This document shows, piece by piece, positions 37,165-44,979 of a stretch of DNA of 64,000 bases. Numbering within the stretch: the stretch's first letter is position 1; each line of letters opens with the position of its first letter. Source of the stretch: an uncultured Algibacter sp. (GTDB taxonomy: Bacteria; Bacteroidota; Bacteroidia; Flavobacteriales; Flavobacteriaceae); assembly GCF_947490405.1 (NCBI RefSeq), contig NZ_CANLGU010000001.1, positions 558,001 through 622,000 on the forward strand. Reading direction: 5' to 3'. The position numbers and the translations under genes were made by a program. Under the pieces are notes generated by a model. That model was not told the origin of the DNA. It saw only the letters and a program-made list of their open reading frames with translations, and did not search any database.

Positions 37165-37650
37165 TTAATTTACACTTATAATTATTGGTAAATCAAACTC
37201 TGTAGTTACTTGTTGCCCACGTTTTATAGCAGGATAAATTTTAGGTAAAGTCTTTAAACTCTTATCAAGTAAAGCTCTAATATTAGGAATTTCTCTAACC
37301 GTCAGGGAATCAATTTCAGATCTATTTAACAACAAATCACCAACTTCAGAAACTTGGAAACCTAATCGAATAGTATCATTAACATCTTGGGTTACCACAA
37401 TCTTTTCATCTTGTAAAAAACTAATAATATTATTAGTTATAGTTTCTTGAAAGCACTGCGTTTTTTCATCTTTACTAAGCACCGAATCACAAACAGAAAA
37501 ACTTGGATATTCATCTACATCATTCCAGTTAAAGGTTTCTAACTCTTCTTTTAAAATAGCTTCAGAAGATGTTTTTTTAACATTAAAATAATCACAAGAT
37601 GTGAGTAATAAAATAAGTAAAAAAACAAAAGAATACCTCATGAAATACAA
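37165..37650 (-). CDS. TonB C-terminal-like lipoprotein
   Basis: 161 residues (or 158 from a second ATG 9 nt in, MRYSF). The leader ends in a lipobox at LLLTSCDY. The rest resembles the C-terminal part of the neighbouring M56-TonB protein: a Cys-containing CDSVLSKDEKTQCFQE segment (compare CESIPKEEQKRCMA there) followed by a TonB_C-like domain with GFQVSEVGDLLLNRS and LKTLPKIYPAIKRGQQV. It is therefore a stand-alone paralogue of that domain. No TM energy transducer part is present. Confidence 0.82.
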   Translation of the reverse strand: MYFMRYSFVFLLILLLTSCDYFNVKKTSSEAILKEELETFNWNDVDEYPSFSVCDSVLSKDEKTQCFQETITNNIISFLQDEKIVVTQDVNDTIRLGFQVSEVGDLLLNRSEIDSLTVREIPNIRALLDKSLKTLPKIYPAIKRGQQVTTEFDLPIIISVN

Positions 37651-37701
37651 CTGAAACCGAAAAGTACAATTTTTTTATGTCCTATAAAATCTAAAAAAAC
37701 A

Positions 37702-37727
37702 AAAACCGAAGTTTTAGCTTCGGTTTT
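37702..37727 (-). terminator. Terminator of the blaI-M56 operon
   Basis: AAAACCGAAG / CTTCGGTTTT stem with T tail on the minus strand, 28 bp past the M56 stop. Confidence 0.85.
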
Positions 37728-37754
37728 AATTTAAATTAACAAGAATAGTTAAAA

Positions 37755-39377
37755 CTAATCCTTAGCTTTTTCCTCAGCTATGGCAAAAATAATTGGTAAC
37801 GAATAAGGTACATTAACTTTTTTGCCTTTATGCTCACCAGGAGTAAACTTTGGTAATGTTTTTATAACACGTATGGCTTCTTTTTCTAGTTCTGAATGTT
37901 CAGCTCTTGAGCGCACATCTATTACGTCTCCTTCCGTATTTATCTTAAAAACCACCCATATACGTTGTCTACCAGTTAGCTTCAATTCATTAGCAAGTTT
38001 TACATTAAAATTAGAATTAACGTGTTTTGAAACATTCATAGCCATACATCGCTTTTGCTCTTCTTTAGGGATGCTTTCACAACCAGGAAATAAAGGCACT
38101 TGATCTATAATAGCAAAGGGTATATCAACATATTTTATAATATCAGCAAAAAACGGGTCATCAAAACCGTTATCACTAGTTAAAACAAGCAGTTTTTTTA
38201 ATTCTTTCTCTTCTTCATTACTTATATTCCCTTGAATTTGAATTTGCTCAAAAACAATACATATTTTTTTCACTAATTTAGAATTGGTTTTTTGAGACGT
38301 ATAAGCAACAACTTCTTTTACTAAGTCAGAATTAAAACTTTCTCCTCTAACTGTTTCAAATAGTAACTTTAACCCTTTTTCTTCATTTTCATTTAAATTG
38401 CCTTGAATTTCTATCTGCTTTTTTACAGCTTTAATCTTTTCTATTAAGGGGCTTTCTTTTTCTATATCCTTCGCAATATTATAACTTGTGTCTTTGTCAT
38501 TTTTAGCCTCAATACAAGATGTATAAATCAGCATACCAAATACCATTGGAAATAATAAGGTATATTTTAATAACTTAATTTGTTTTGATTTTGTTTTTTG
38601 TAACATAATAATTCGTTTTTTGATTAATGATTTTTTGTAAAATGGATTGATGAATGAAATACGATTAGTCTCGAAAACCCGAGCTAATAAATTTTGATAA
38701 TATTGATTCTTATTTTGGTGTTTTGAGGCCTGATCATCTGCTATAAATTCATGAATTGATATGATTCTATTCTGATACACATAAATTAATGGATTAAACC
38801 AAAACACAATTCTTAAGCACTCAAAATATAATAAATCTAGAGTATGCCTTTGCTTTACATGTACGGTTTCATGTTTTAAAACTGATGATTTTTCTTCAGG
38901 CACTAAATTTGTTCCAAGAAAAATAAAATTAAGAAATGAAAATGCCGCAGTACTCTCTTTTAAATCTACAATGTATAATTTTCCAACTCTATGCTTTGTG
39001 TTTTTTAGAAGTAAGCCCATAATTTTTGTGAGCTTAAATAAGAAAAACAACAGTGCTAATCCGGTACCTAGATAAATAATAAATTCCCATGACCATATAG
39101 AATTTTGATTAGCAATAACCGCATTTTGCACATTAAACCCATCTGCAATTGTTGGTTCTTGCCCAATAAATACTTCAGGTAAATTGATGATATATTCTTT
39201 AGAAATAACGTCTTTAAAACGTTCTATTTTAATAAATGGTAATACTAAAGATAGTATAGAAGTTGCTAACAAATAGGTTCTATTCCAATTGAAAAATGTT
39301 TCTTTTTTTAGAAATACATCAAACACAATTAAAAAAAATAATTGGAATCCAATAGTTTGTATAATATAATGTAGCAT
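37755..39377 (-). CDS. BlaR1-like M56 metallopeptidase with C-terminal TonB domain
   Basis: 540 residues. Four TM helices fall in the first ~300 residues, with the zinc motif HETVH (His169, Glu170, His173) and EFIADDQASKH as in BlaR1/MecR1 M56 peptidases. A linker with two similar ~55-residue repeats (KKQIEIQGNLNENEEKGLK and FEQIQIQGNISNEEEKELK) precedes a TonB_C-type domain (~440-535, KINTEGDVIDVRSRAEH, PGEHKGKKV). It should sense a periplasmic signal and trigger cleavage of the BlaI-like repressor encoded 2 bp upstream. No beta-lactamase lies nearby. Confidence 0.93.
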   Translation of the reverse strand: MLHYIIQTIGFQLFFLIVFDVFLKKETFFNWNRTYLLATSILSLVLPFIKIERFKDVISKEYIINLPEVFIGQEPTIADGFNVQNAVIANQNSIWSWEFIIYLGTGLALLFFLFKLTKIMGLLLKNTKHRVGKLYIVDLKESTAAFSFLNFIFLGTNLVPEEKSSVLKHETVHVKQRHTLDLLYFECLRIVFWFNPLIYVYQNRIISIHEFIADDQASKHQNKNQYYQNLLARVFETNRISFINPFYKKSLIKKRIIMLQKTKSKQIKLLKYTLLFPMVFGMLIYTSCIEAKNDKDTSYNIAKDIEKESPLIEKIKAVKKQIEIQGNLNENEEKGLKLLFETVRGESFNSDLVKEVVAYTSQKTNSKLVKKICIVFEQIQIQGNISNEEEKELKKLLVLTSDNGFDDPFFADIIKYVDIPFAIIDQVPLFPGCESIPKEEQKRCMAMNVSKHVNSNFNVKLANELKLTGRQRIWVVFKINTEGDVIDVRSRAEHSELEKEAIRVIKTLPKFTPGEHKGKKVNVPYSLPIIFAIAEEKAKD

Positions 39378-39379
39378 GA

Positions 39380-39742
39380 CTATGACTCTTTTTTATTAAT
39401 TTCTTTCAATACAGATTCTAAATCTTTAATATCCATATCATTTTTCTTTACAAAAAAAGACACCATACTTTTAAACGATCCTTGAAAATAATTATCAACC
39501 AATTTATTTATGGATTGATTGCTGTAATCCTGTTTTTTCATCAACGGGAAATACACATGCCCTTTTCCTGCTTTTTCGTAATCAACAAATCCTTTGTTTT
39601 CTAAAATTCTAACAATCGTAGATACGGTATTGTATGCAGGTTTTGGTTCTGGAAGTTGCTTTATTATAGCTTTTACATTCGCTTTTTCTAAGCGCCATAA
39701 TATTTGCATAATATCCTCTTCTGCCTTTGTAAGTTGCTTCAT
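39380..39742 (-). CDS. BlaI/MecI/CopY-family repressor
   Basis: 120 residues from the ATG at 39742 (MKQLTKAEEDIMQILW); an upstream TTG would add 8 residues and run into the operator. The winged helix (VKAIIKQLPEPKPAYNTVSTIVRILENKGFVDYEK, in two blocks) and the C-terminal dimerisation helices are typical. The family's proteolysis region (NxF type) appears as VDNYFQGSFKSMV. It is expected to repress its own operon from the palindromes at 39762-39824 until the M56 partner is activated. Confidence 0.94.
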   Translation of the reverse strand: MKQLTKAEEDIMQILWRLEKANVKAIIKQLPEPKPAYNTVSTIVRILENKGFVDYEKAGKGHVYFPLMKKQDYSNQSINKLVDNYFQGSFKSMVSFFVKKNDMDIKDLESVLKEINKKES

Positions 39743-39761
39743 AATTATTGTAAATCTATCA

Positions 39762-39783
39762 TTCAACTAAATATTTAGTTGAA
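39762..39783. promoter_or_regulatory. Operator palindrome 1 for the BlaI-like repressor
   Basis: A perfect 22-bp palindrome with core CAACTAAATATTTAGTTG, 20 bp before the blaI start. The TTTAGTT/AACTAAA half-sites recur in the neighbouring palindrome. Confidence 0.7.
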
Positions 39784-39790
39784 CAAATAT

Positions 39791-39824
39791 AACTAAAAAA
39801 TTAGTTTAAACTAATTTTTTAGTT
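39791..39824. promoter_or_regulatory. Operator palindrome 2 for the BlaI-like repressor
   Basis: A perfect 34-bp palindrome centred on TTAGTTTAAACTAA with outer AACTAAAA/TTTTAGTT arms. A degenerate third copy, TAGTCTAAACTAG, lies at 39852-39864, next to the divergent DUF456 gene. Confidence 0.7.
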
Positions 39825-39884
39825 TAAAAATGTAACATTTGGCATGATTTTTAGTCTAAACTAGTATATAACTTAAACATTTTT

Positions 39885-40388
39885 ATGGATATTATTTTAA
39901 TCATCATTGCTGCTTTTATCATGTTTTTAGGCATTATTGGCAGCTTTTTACCTGTTTTGCCTGGGCCACTTACAAGTTGGATTGGTCTTTTAGTGGTACA
40001 TTTTACAGATGCTATCCCCATGGACAAAACTTTTTTAATTATAACTTTTGCAGTCGCCATATGTATTTGGATACTCGATTATATTATCCCCGCAATTGGA
40101 ACTAAACGTTTTGGAGGATCAAAATATGGTATGGTAGGAACCACAATTGGGCTTATTGTTGGATTATTAGCTCCAATTCCTGGAGGAATTATTATTGGAC
40201 CTTTTATTGGAGCTTTACTTGGAGAACTTATTAATAAGAACGATACTAAAGCTGCCACAAAAGCTGCTTTTGGTTCTTTCATAGGGTTTTTAACCTCTAC
40301 ATTTATCAAATTTGTAGTGGCTATAATATATCTGGGATTATTTATCGGGATTCTATGGGATTATAAGGATACTTTATTTCAATTTTAA
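39885..40388 (+). CDS. DUF456 family membrane protein
   Basis: 167 residues with four or five TM helices and the glycine-rich DUF456 signature: GIIGSFLPVLPGPLTSWIG at the start, then IPAIGTKRFGGSKYGMVGT and PFIGALLGELI. Function is unknown. It diverges from blaI, and a partial operator half-palindrome lies 20 bp before its start, so it may share that control. Confidence 0.9.
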   Translation: MDIILIIIAAFIMFLGIIGSFLPVLPGPLTSWIGLLVVHFTDAIPMDKTFLIITFAVAICIWILDYIIPAIGTKRFGGSKYGMVGTTIGLIVGLLAPIPGGIIIGPFIGALLGELINKNDTKAATKAAFGSFIGFLTSTFIKFVVAIIYLGLFIGILWDYKDTLFQF

Positions 40389-40398
40389 ACAAAAGAAG

Positions 40399-40431
40399 AA
40401 CCCTGTGGGTCTCTCACCTCCACAGGGTTTG
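40399..40431 (+). terminator. Terminator after the DUF456 gene
   Basis: AACCCTGTGG / CCACAGGGTT stem with a short T run. Confidence 0.75.
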
Positions 40432-40591
40432 TAAATTGCTATTATCAACAAAAAAATTGAGGGATTAATTAATTTTTGAAGTGTTGATGCAGTAAAGATA
40501 GCTATAAGGATTCTTTTCAAACTGCGGGAAACCCGTAACAAGTTTACGGGGTAATTGTAGTCTTCAAGTATAACAAGGGTTTTAAGAGATA

Positions 40592-40629
40592 AAAAAAAGG
40601 TGATTTTTTTAAAAAAATCACCTTTTTTT
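40592..40629 (-). terminator. Terminator of the TPR kinase/response regulator operon
   Basis: A perfect palindrome, AAAAAAGGTGATTTTTTT followed by its complement, 20 bp past the response regulator stop. Symmetric, so it could act on both strands. Confidence 0.85.
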
Positions 40630-40648
40630 ATTTAAAGTATATCATGTC

Positions 40649-41323
40649 TTAGATAAAGCCTTCTTTTCTGGCTTCATTAAGCAAGGTCTCATCTTGTCCG
40701 TCAGTAACATCAAAAATCTCCCTGAGTTGCTTTTTTCGCTTTTCAACGGCGCTCAAAGAAATATCCAAGTGAGACGCTAAATTCTTTGTTTTCACTCCTT
40801 GAGATAGTAAATGTAAAATTTTTCTATTCTTATCATCTATCACAATATCGCTTGTAATAGCTTTTCGAATATGACTATTTACGGTTCCACTATAAAAAGG
40901 AGGGTTATTTAGTACCGCTTGAAAAGCACTAGCCAGTTCACTCGATGTTAAATCGCTCTTAATCATAAATCCTTCTGGATTTATATTTTTTATAATATTA
41001 TGAATCCTGAAGGACTCATTAAACATGGTTAAAATAACAATTTTAGCTTCTGGTAGAACCTTTCTAGCATATTCAGCTAAATCTTCTCCAGAGGTCATTG
41101 AGCCATCTGTTGATGGTGGCAAACTAATATCAACAAACAACACATTATACGGACTTTCTGCCTGAACAGAATTATTCATATAAACCACAGCTTCATCACA
41201 GTTATTTGCAATATCAATTTCTAACTCTTGATTATCCTTTTTTGTGAATAGCAATGTATTTTGATAACCCTCAATAATCATTGGGTGGTCATCAATCATC
41301 AGTATTTTTATTTTTTCAGTCAT
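40649..41323 (-). CDS. NarL-like response regulator
   Basis: 224 residues. The receiver domain has MIDDHPMIIEGY, phospho-acceptor Asp65 (LFVDISLPP) and the conserved Lys in FMIKSDLTSSEL. The C-terminal LuxR-type HTH reads LLSQGVKTKNLASHLDISLSAVEKRKKQLREIF in two blocks. It starts 9 bp after the stop of the TPR histidine kinase, its evident partner. The target promoter is not known. Confidence 0.93.
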   Translation of the reverse strand: MTEKIKILMIDDHPMIIEGYQNTLLFTKKDNQELEIDIANNCDEAVVYMNNSVQAESPYNVLFVDISLPPSTDGSMTSGEDLAEYARKVLPEAKIVILTMFNESFRIHNIIKNINPEGFMIKSDLTSSELASAFQAVLNNPPFYSGTVNSHIRKAITSDIVIDDKNRKILHLLSQGVKTKNLASHLDISLSAVEKRKKQLREIFDVTDGQDETLLNEARKEGFI

Positions 41324-41332
41324 AATTTGACG

Positions 41333-43195
41333 TTAGGGAATTGGAGCCTCTATAGTCACTTTAGTTCCTATATCTTTTTCTGAATTTATTAGCAACGTGC
41401 CATTAATCTCTTTAATTCTAGAATTCATGTTTTTTAAGCCTATACCAGACTTAGCTTTATTAACATCAAAACCAGAACCATCATCCTCAATCTTTAAGCA
41501 AATTACATTATTTTTTAATTTAAAACTAATCTTTACATGACTAGCACCAGCATGTTTATAAATATTATGCAGATTTTCTTGAATAATTCTGTAAATATGG
41601 ATTTTCTTTTTGTTGGATACTGAATCCCAATTTATATCGTCATGATGATCTAACTCGTGACTTAAACCGTAAGCTAAAGTTTGAGTTTCTACTAGGGTTT
41701 TTATAATATCAACAAACCCAGAGCCTGAAACAAAATCTGTATTAAGTTCATGCGATACTTTCCTAATATCTTCCTCTATAGTTTTGAGTTCCTCAATATA
41801 TTGACTTCTAGTTTTTATAGCATCTACACTATTATTCATATTTAAACTATCTAAACTCAAACGTGTGCCAAAAAGTCGCCCTAGAACACCATCATGTAAT
41901 TCTTCTGAAATTCTTTTCTTTTCTAAGGTTCTAGCCTCTTCAATACTTTCGTTTTGAGATAACATCAGGTTATAAATCTCTTCATTAGTTTCTTGTTGCT
42001 TTTGAATAAATTGTAACTCCTTATTTTTATTTCTTTGAGAAATTACTAAATACAAAAGGAAAGATGCCAAAACAATCACCACAGAAATTATTAAAAGCCA
42101 CATACGTTCTTTAGCTATCCGTATATTTTCTTGTTCAATTTGTTTAGTTTCAAATCGGATTCTAGCAAATTTATTTCTTATGGACCTTTCAGCTTTTTGT
42201 AAGCTATCGCTAAGTTTAACATAAGTCTTTAAATGTTCAGCTGCTTTCTCTCCCTGTTCTATTTTTGAAAGTAGAAGTAACGATTTTAATAAGTCATCAT
42301 TATGGTATTTTTCGGAGATATCTTTAGCCTTGTAAGCATAATATTTAGCTAAATCTTTATTATTAATCGTATTATAATATTCTGCTAAATGCTGATTGAT
42401 AATAATAGAATTATACCCATTAGGATTAACACTATCAGTTACTTTTAGAGCATCAAAATAAAGTTTAGGAAGATTTTTAAAATCATTTGACAAAAACAAA
42501 GTATGTGCATAATTATCTAGAACTAAGGCATATATATCTGGAAATCTTTTGGCAAAATCTTCAGTATTTAATATTTGACTGTAGTACTTCAAAGCCAAAT
42601 CAAAAATACCCGCATTTTTATAAGATAATGCTAAATTATTCTTAGACTTAATAACAGTTAATTCATTATCTCCTGATAATTTCTGTTTTAAATTTAAAGA
42701 TTTTTTGTAATAAGAAATCGACTCATCATACTGTTCTAGCTGCCCAAATACTAAGCCCAGATTATTATATACATATGACTTATATTTTCTAATTTCATTA
42801 GTTTCATCTAAACCCTCTAAAATAGAAATAGCAGCAACTGAAGTTAGTTCACTACCTGTCATGTCTTTTTCGTTCTTTTGAATAACAGCTATACCATAAA
42901 GGACTCTAGCTAATTGAAAATCAGCTTCTAATTTCTTATAATATTTTTCTGCTTTGTGATAATGATAATATGCGCTATCAGCTTTAAAAGCATAACGATA
43001 TAACTCCCCTACTCTATAGTGAGAATTTGCAATAAGTAACGAATCATTACTTTTGGGTGAATTAAGAATGTTTTTTTGAATGGAATCAATTAAATATTCA
43101 CTACCTCTATCTTGAGCATTCAATTCTATACAAAACAAAAAAAATAACAGACTAGTTGTAAAAAATCTCAAATGATACAAATTGAAGTTTTTCAA
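41333..43195 (-). CDS. TPR-containing sensor histidine kinase (HisKA_3)
   Basis: 620 residues. A signal peptide and six or so TPR repeats (~40-330, e.g. ESISYYKKSLNLKQKL) form the periplasmic part; one TM helix (~368-387) follows, then a coiled coil, the dimerisation helix with His434 in RISEELHDGVLGRLFG, and a HATPase with DDGSGFDVNKAKSGIGLKNM. This is the NarX-like class that pairs with NarL-type regulators, here encoded just downstream. The N-terminal TPRs presumably bind a peptide or protein ligand. Confidence 0.94.
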   Translation of the reverse strand: MKNFNLYHLRFFTTSLLFFLFCIELNAQDRGSEYLIDSIQKNILNSPKSNDSLLIANSHYRVGELYRYAFKADSAYYHYHKAEKYYKKLEADFQLARVLYGIAVIQKNEKDMTGSELTSVAAISILEGLDETNEIRKYKSYVYNNLGLVFGQLEQYDESISYYKKSLNLKQKLSGDNELTVIKSKNNLALSYKNAGIFDLALKYYSQILNTEDFAKRFPDIYALVLDNYAHTLFLSNDFKNLPKLYFDALKVTDSVNPNGYNSIIINQHLAEYYNTINNKDLAKYYAYKAKDISEKYHNDDLLKSLLLLSKIEQGEKAAEHLKTYVKLSDSLQKAERSIRNKFARIRFETKQIEQENIRIAKERMWLLIISVVIVLASFLLYLVISQRNKNKELQFIQKQQETNEEIYNLMLSQNESIEEARTLEKKRISEELHDGVLGRLFGTRLSLDSLNMNNSVDAIKTRSQYIEELKTIEEDIRKVSHELNTDFVSGSGFVDIIKTLVETQTLAYGLSHELDHHDDINWDSVSNKKKIHIYRIIQENLHNIYKHAGASHVKISFKLKNNVICLKIEDDGSGFDVNKAKSGIGLKNMNSRIKEINGTLLINSEKDIGTKVTIEAPIP

Positions 43196-43226
43196 ATGTA
43201 TCTATTATTTTTTTAAAAAAATAAAA

Positions 43227-43251
43227 AGCCCTTTGATAAATTCAAAGGGCT
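43227..43251 (-). terminator. Terminator of the 50-aa lipoprotein gene
   Basis: AGCCCTTTGA / TTCAAAGGGCT stem with T-rich flank, 24 bp past the stop at 43275. Confidence 0.85.
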
Positions 43252-43274
43252 ATGTATTTTGAACTTAAAGTAAT

Positions 43275-43427
43275 TTAGTCGTCAAGACCTCCACCTGTAG
43301 AAGGCACTGGAATTTCAGTGTTATCTGGTGCTTTCTGAATATCCCCTTCATTTAAATCTTGTTTGGTACAAGACGTTAAAGCAGCTAAAAACAATGTAGC
43401 AATTAGAGTAATTTTTAAGGTTTTCAT
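43275..43427 (-). CDS. 50-residue small lipoprotein
   Basis: Starts MKTLKITLIATLFLAALTSC, a textbook lipoprotein signal with Cys20, followed by a short acidic tail ending PVPSTGGGLDD. It has its own terminator and lies between the LacI regulator and the TPR kinase gene. I recognise no family; such short lipoproteins next to TPR-type kinases could serve as ligand or output, but that is speculation. Confidence 0.8.
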   Translation of the reverse strand: MKTLKITLIATLFLAALTSCTKQDLNEGDIQKAPDNTEIPVPSTGGGLDD

Positions 43428-43596
43428 ATTAATCGAATTTTAAGGTTTAAACATATTTTCTCTATTCTAGGAATAGAATTGTTGACTAAAACTTTTAAAA
43501 ACAAAATTCTAGTAAGGGAAAAAATGGATAATTAACTTAAAACCGAACACACGAAACCATGTAGCACGATTGTATAATTTTATTTTTGAGGGATGC

Positions 43597-43610
43597 GACC
43601 TATATAGGTC
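43597..43610. promoter_or_regulatory. 14-bp perfect palindrome upstream of the small lipoprotein
   Basis: GACCTATATAGGTC in the 366-bp gap between the lipoprotein and LacI genes. It may be a regulator site; nothing else identifies it. Confidence 0.35.
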
Positions 43611-43711
43611 AAAATGGATTAATTTTCTTAAATTGAACTTAGGGAATAATTTGAGTCGCTCAACTAAGGAGTGCTAAAATATAGGCCTGAGTTGATTTGA
43701 GTATATTTTTT

Positions 43712-43766
43712 TCGACAAAACGTAAAATATTCGACGAAATGCATGTTTTTTTATCGACGAAATGCA
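43712..43766. repeat. Three direct repeats TCGACGAAATGCA
   Basis: TCGACAAAACGTA at 43712, then TCGACGAAATGCA at 43731 and again at 43754, at spacings of 19 and 23 bp, in the gap upstream of the 50-aa lipoprotein and just past the LacI stop. Spaced direct repeats of this kind are typical of a response-regulator binding array. Confidence 0.65.
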
Positions 43767-43793
43767 AAACAATACCTTTTTGTATGTGTTAGA

Positions 43794-44795
43794 TTACAAG
43801 GTGGATTTGTTTCTTATAACACTCGTTTTAACTATTTTAGTTTTTACATCTCCAACAGATGGGTTTTGAATCCTATCAATAAGTAATTTTGCAGCATTTG
43901 CCCCTATAACTTTAGCATGCTGCCTGATGGTTGTTAATTTTGGTAAAGTATGATTAGAATCAGATTTACTGGCAAAGGCTATTACAGAAATATCTTTAGG
44001 TACTTTTAATCCAAAATTAACAGCTGTGTTAAGCGAAATAATTCCCGAAGAACTATCTGCTGCTACAACAGCATCAATTGATTTATTTTTTTTAAAAAGC
44101 GATTTTATCTTTTTTTGATGATCATCTCTTTTCTTGATTTTTAAAACCGTTGGTTCTAAAGTTCCTGCTTCTAATATTGCTTTGTTATAGCCTCGTTCCC
44201 TTAGTTTACCGACGCTTAAATCATTAATATTACTGATAAATACAATATGCTTTCTACCTTCGGCTAGTAAAGCTTTTGTGGCATTATAAGTGGCATCAAA
44301 ATCATCAACAATCACTTTATCACACATAACGTCATGCGCTACCCTATCAAACATAACAATGGGTAAACCTTGTTGAATAGTTCGCTTAAAATGTTCTACT
44401 TCATTATTTATTTGAGATTCTTCTGCAACAGATAGAATAAAACCATCAACACTTCCACTGGCTAGTAATTGCAAACTTTCCTTCTCCTTTTTAAGAGATT
44501 CATTAGATATGCATGTTATAATATTATAACCTTGCTTTGTAGCCTCTCTTTCAATACCAAAAAGCACTTTAGCTAAAAACCTATTAAGTATATTGGGAAT
44601 AATAACACCAATCGTCTTTGTCTTATTATTTTTTAAACTAAGGGCAACTTTATTAGGTTTGTAATTATACAATTCAGCCAGCTCTTTTACGCGTCTAACC
44701 GTATCTTCACCAATTTCCTCACTATTATTTAAAGCCTTTGAAACTGTTGATATTGATACGTTCAACTCCTTTGCTAACTGTTTTAATGTAACCAT
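43794..44795 (-). CDS. LacI-family transcriptional regulator
   Basis: 333 residues. The N-terminal LacI HTH and hinge are plain (LKQLAKELNVSISTVSKALN, then YNYKPNKVALSLK), followed by a periplasmic-binding-protein-like sensor (TKTIGVIIPNI, DGFILSV, VIAADSSSGII-like) that would bind a sugar or related ligand. It is divergent from a TonB-dependent receptor gene with 184 bp between, so control of that receptor is the simplest model. Confidence 0.95.
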   Translation of the reverse strand: MVTLKQLAKELNVSISTVSKALNNSEEIGEDTVRRVKELAELYNYKPNKVALSLKNNKTKTIGVIIPNILNRFLAKVLFGIEREATKQGYNIITCISNESLKKEKESLQLLASGSVDGFILSVAEESQINNEVEHFKRTIQQGLPIVMFDRVAHDVMCDKVIVDDFDATYNATKALLAEGRKHIVFISNINDLSVGKLRERGYNKAILEAGTLEPTVLKIKKRDDHQKKIKSLFKKNKSIDAVVAADSSSGIISLNTAVNFGLKVPKDISVIAFASKSDSNHTLPKLTTIRQHAKVIGANAAKLLIDRIQNPSVGDVKTKIVKTSVIRNKSTL

Positions 44796-44979
44796 TCTCT
44801 AACACATAAATTTTATGACTACGCAATTTACAAAAATACTATCATCCATTAAGGATTATTTAATAAATACAATTGTTTTGTAATTTAACTTTAATCCATA
44901 AAATTTATCTTGTAGAAAGAAAAAATAAATACTTTTTATAAATAACTTTGACCTTTATTTATATGACTAGCGTTCAAAC

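Noticed and set aside
37755-39742. Beta-lactam resistance locus
   Set aside because: A BlaI/M56 pair is present, but there is no beta-lactamase or PBP2a-type gene, and the M56 protein lacks the penicillin-binding sensor domain.
39743-39766. TTG start for the BlaI-like repressor
   Set aside because: It lies in the operator palindrome; ATG at 39742 gives the standard family N-terminus.
40592-40629. Regulatory palindrome
   Set aside because: The A-run/T-run palindrome right after a stop codon is better explained as a terminator.
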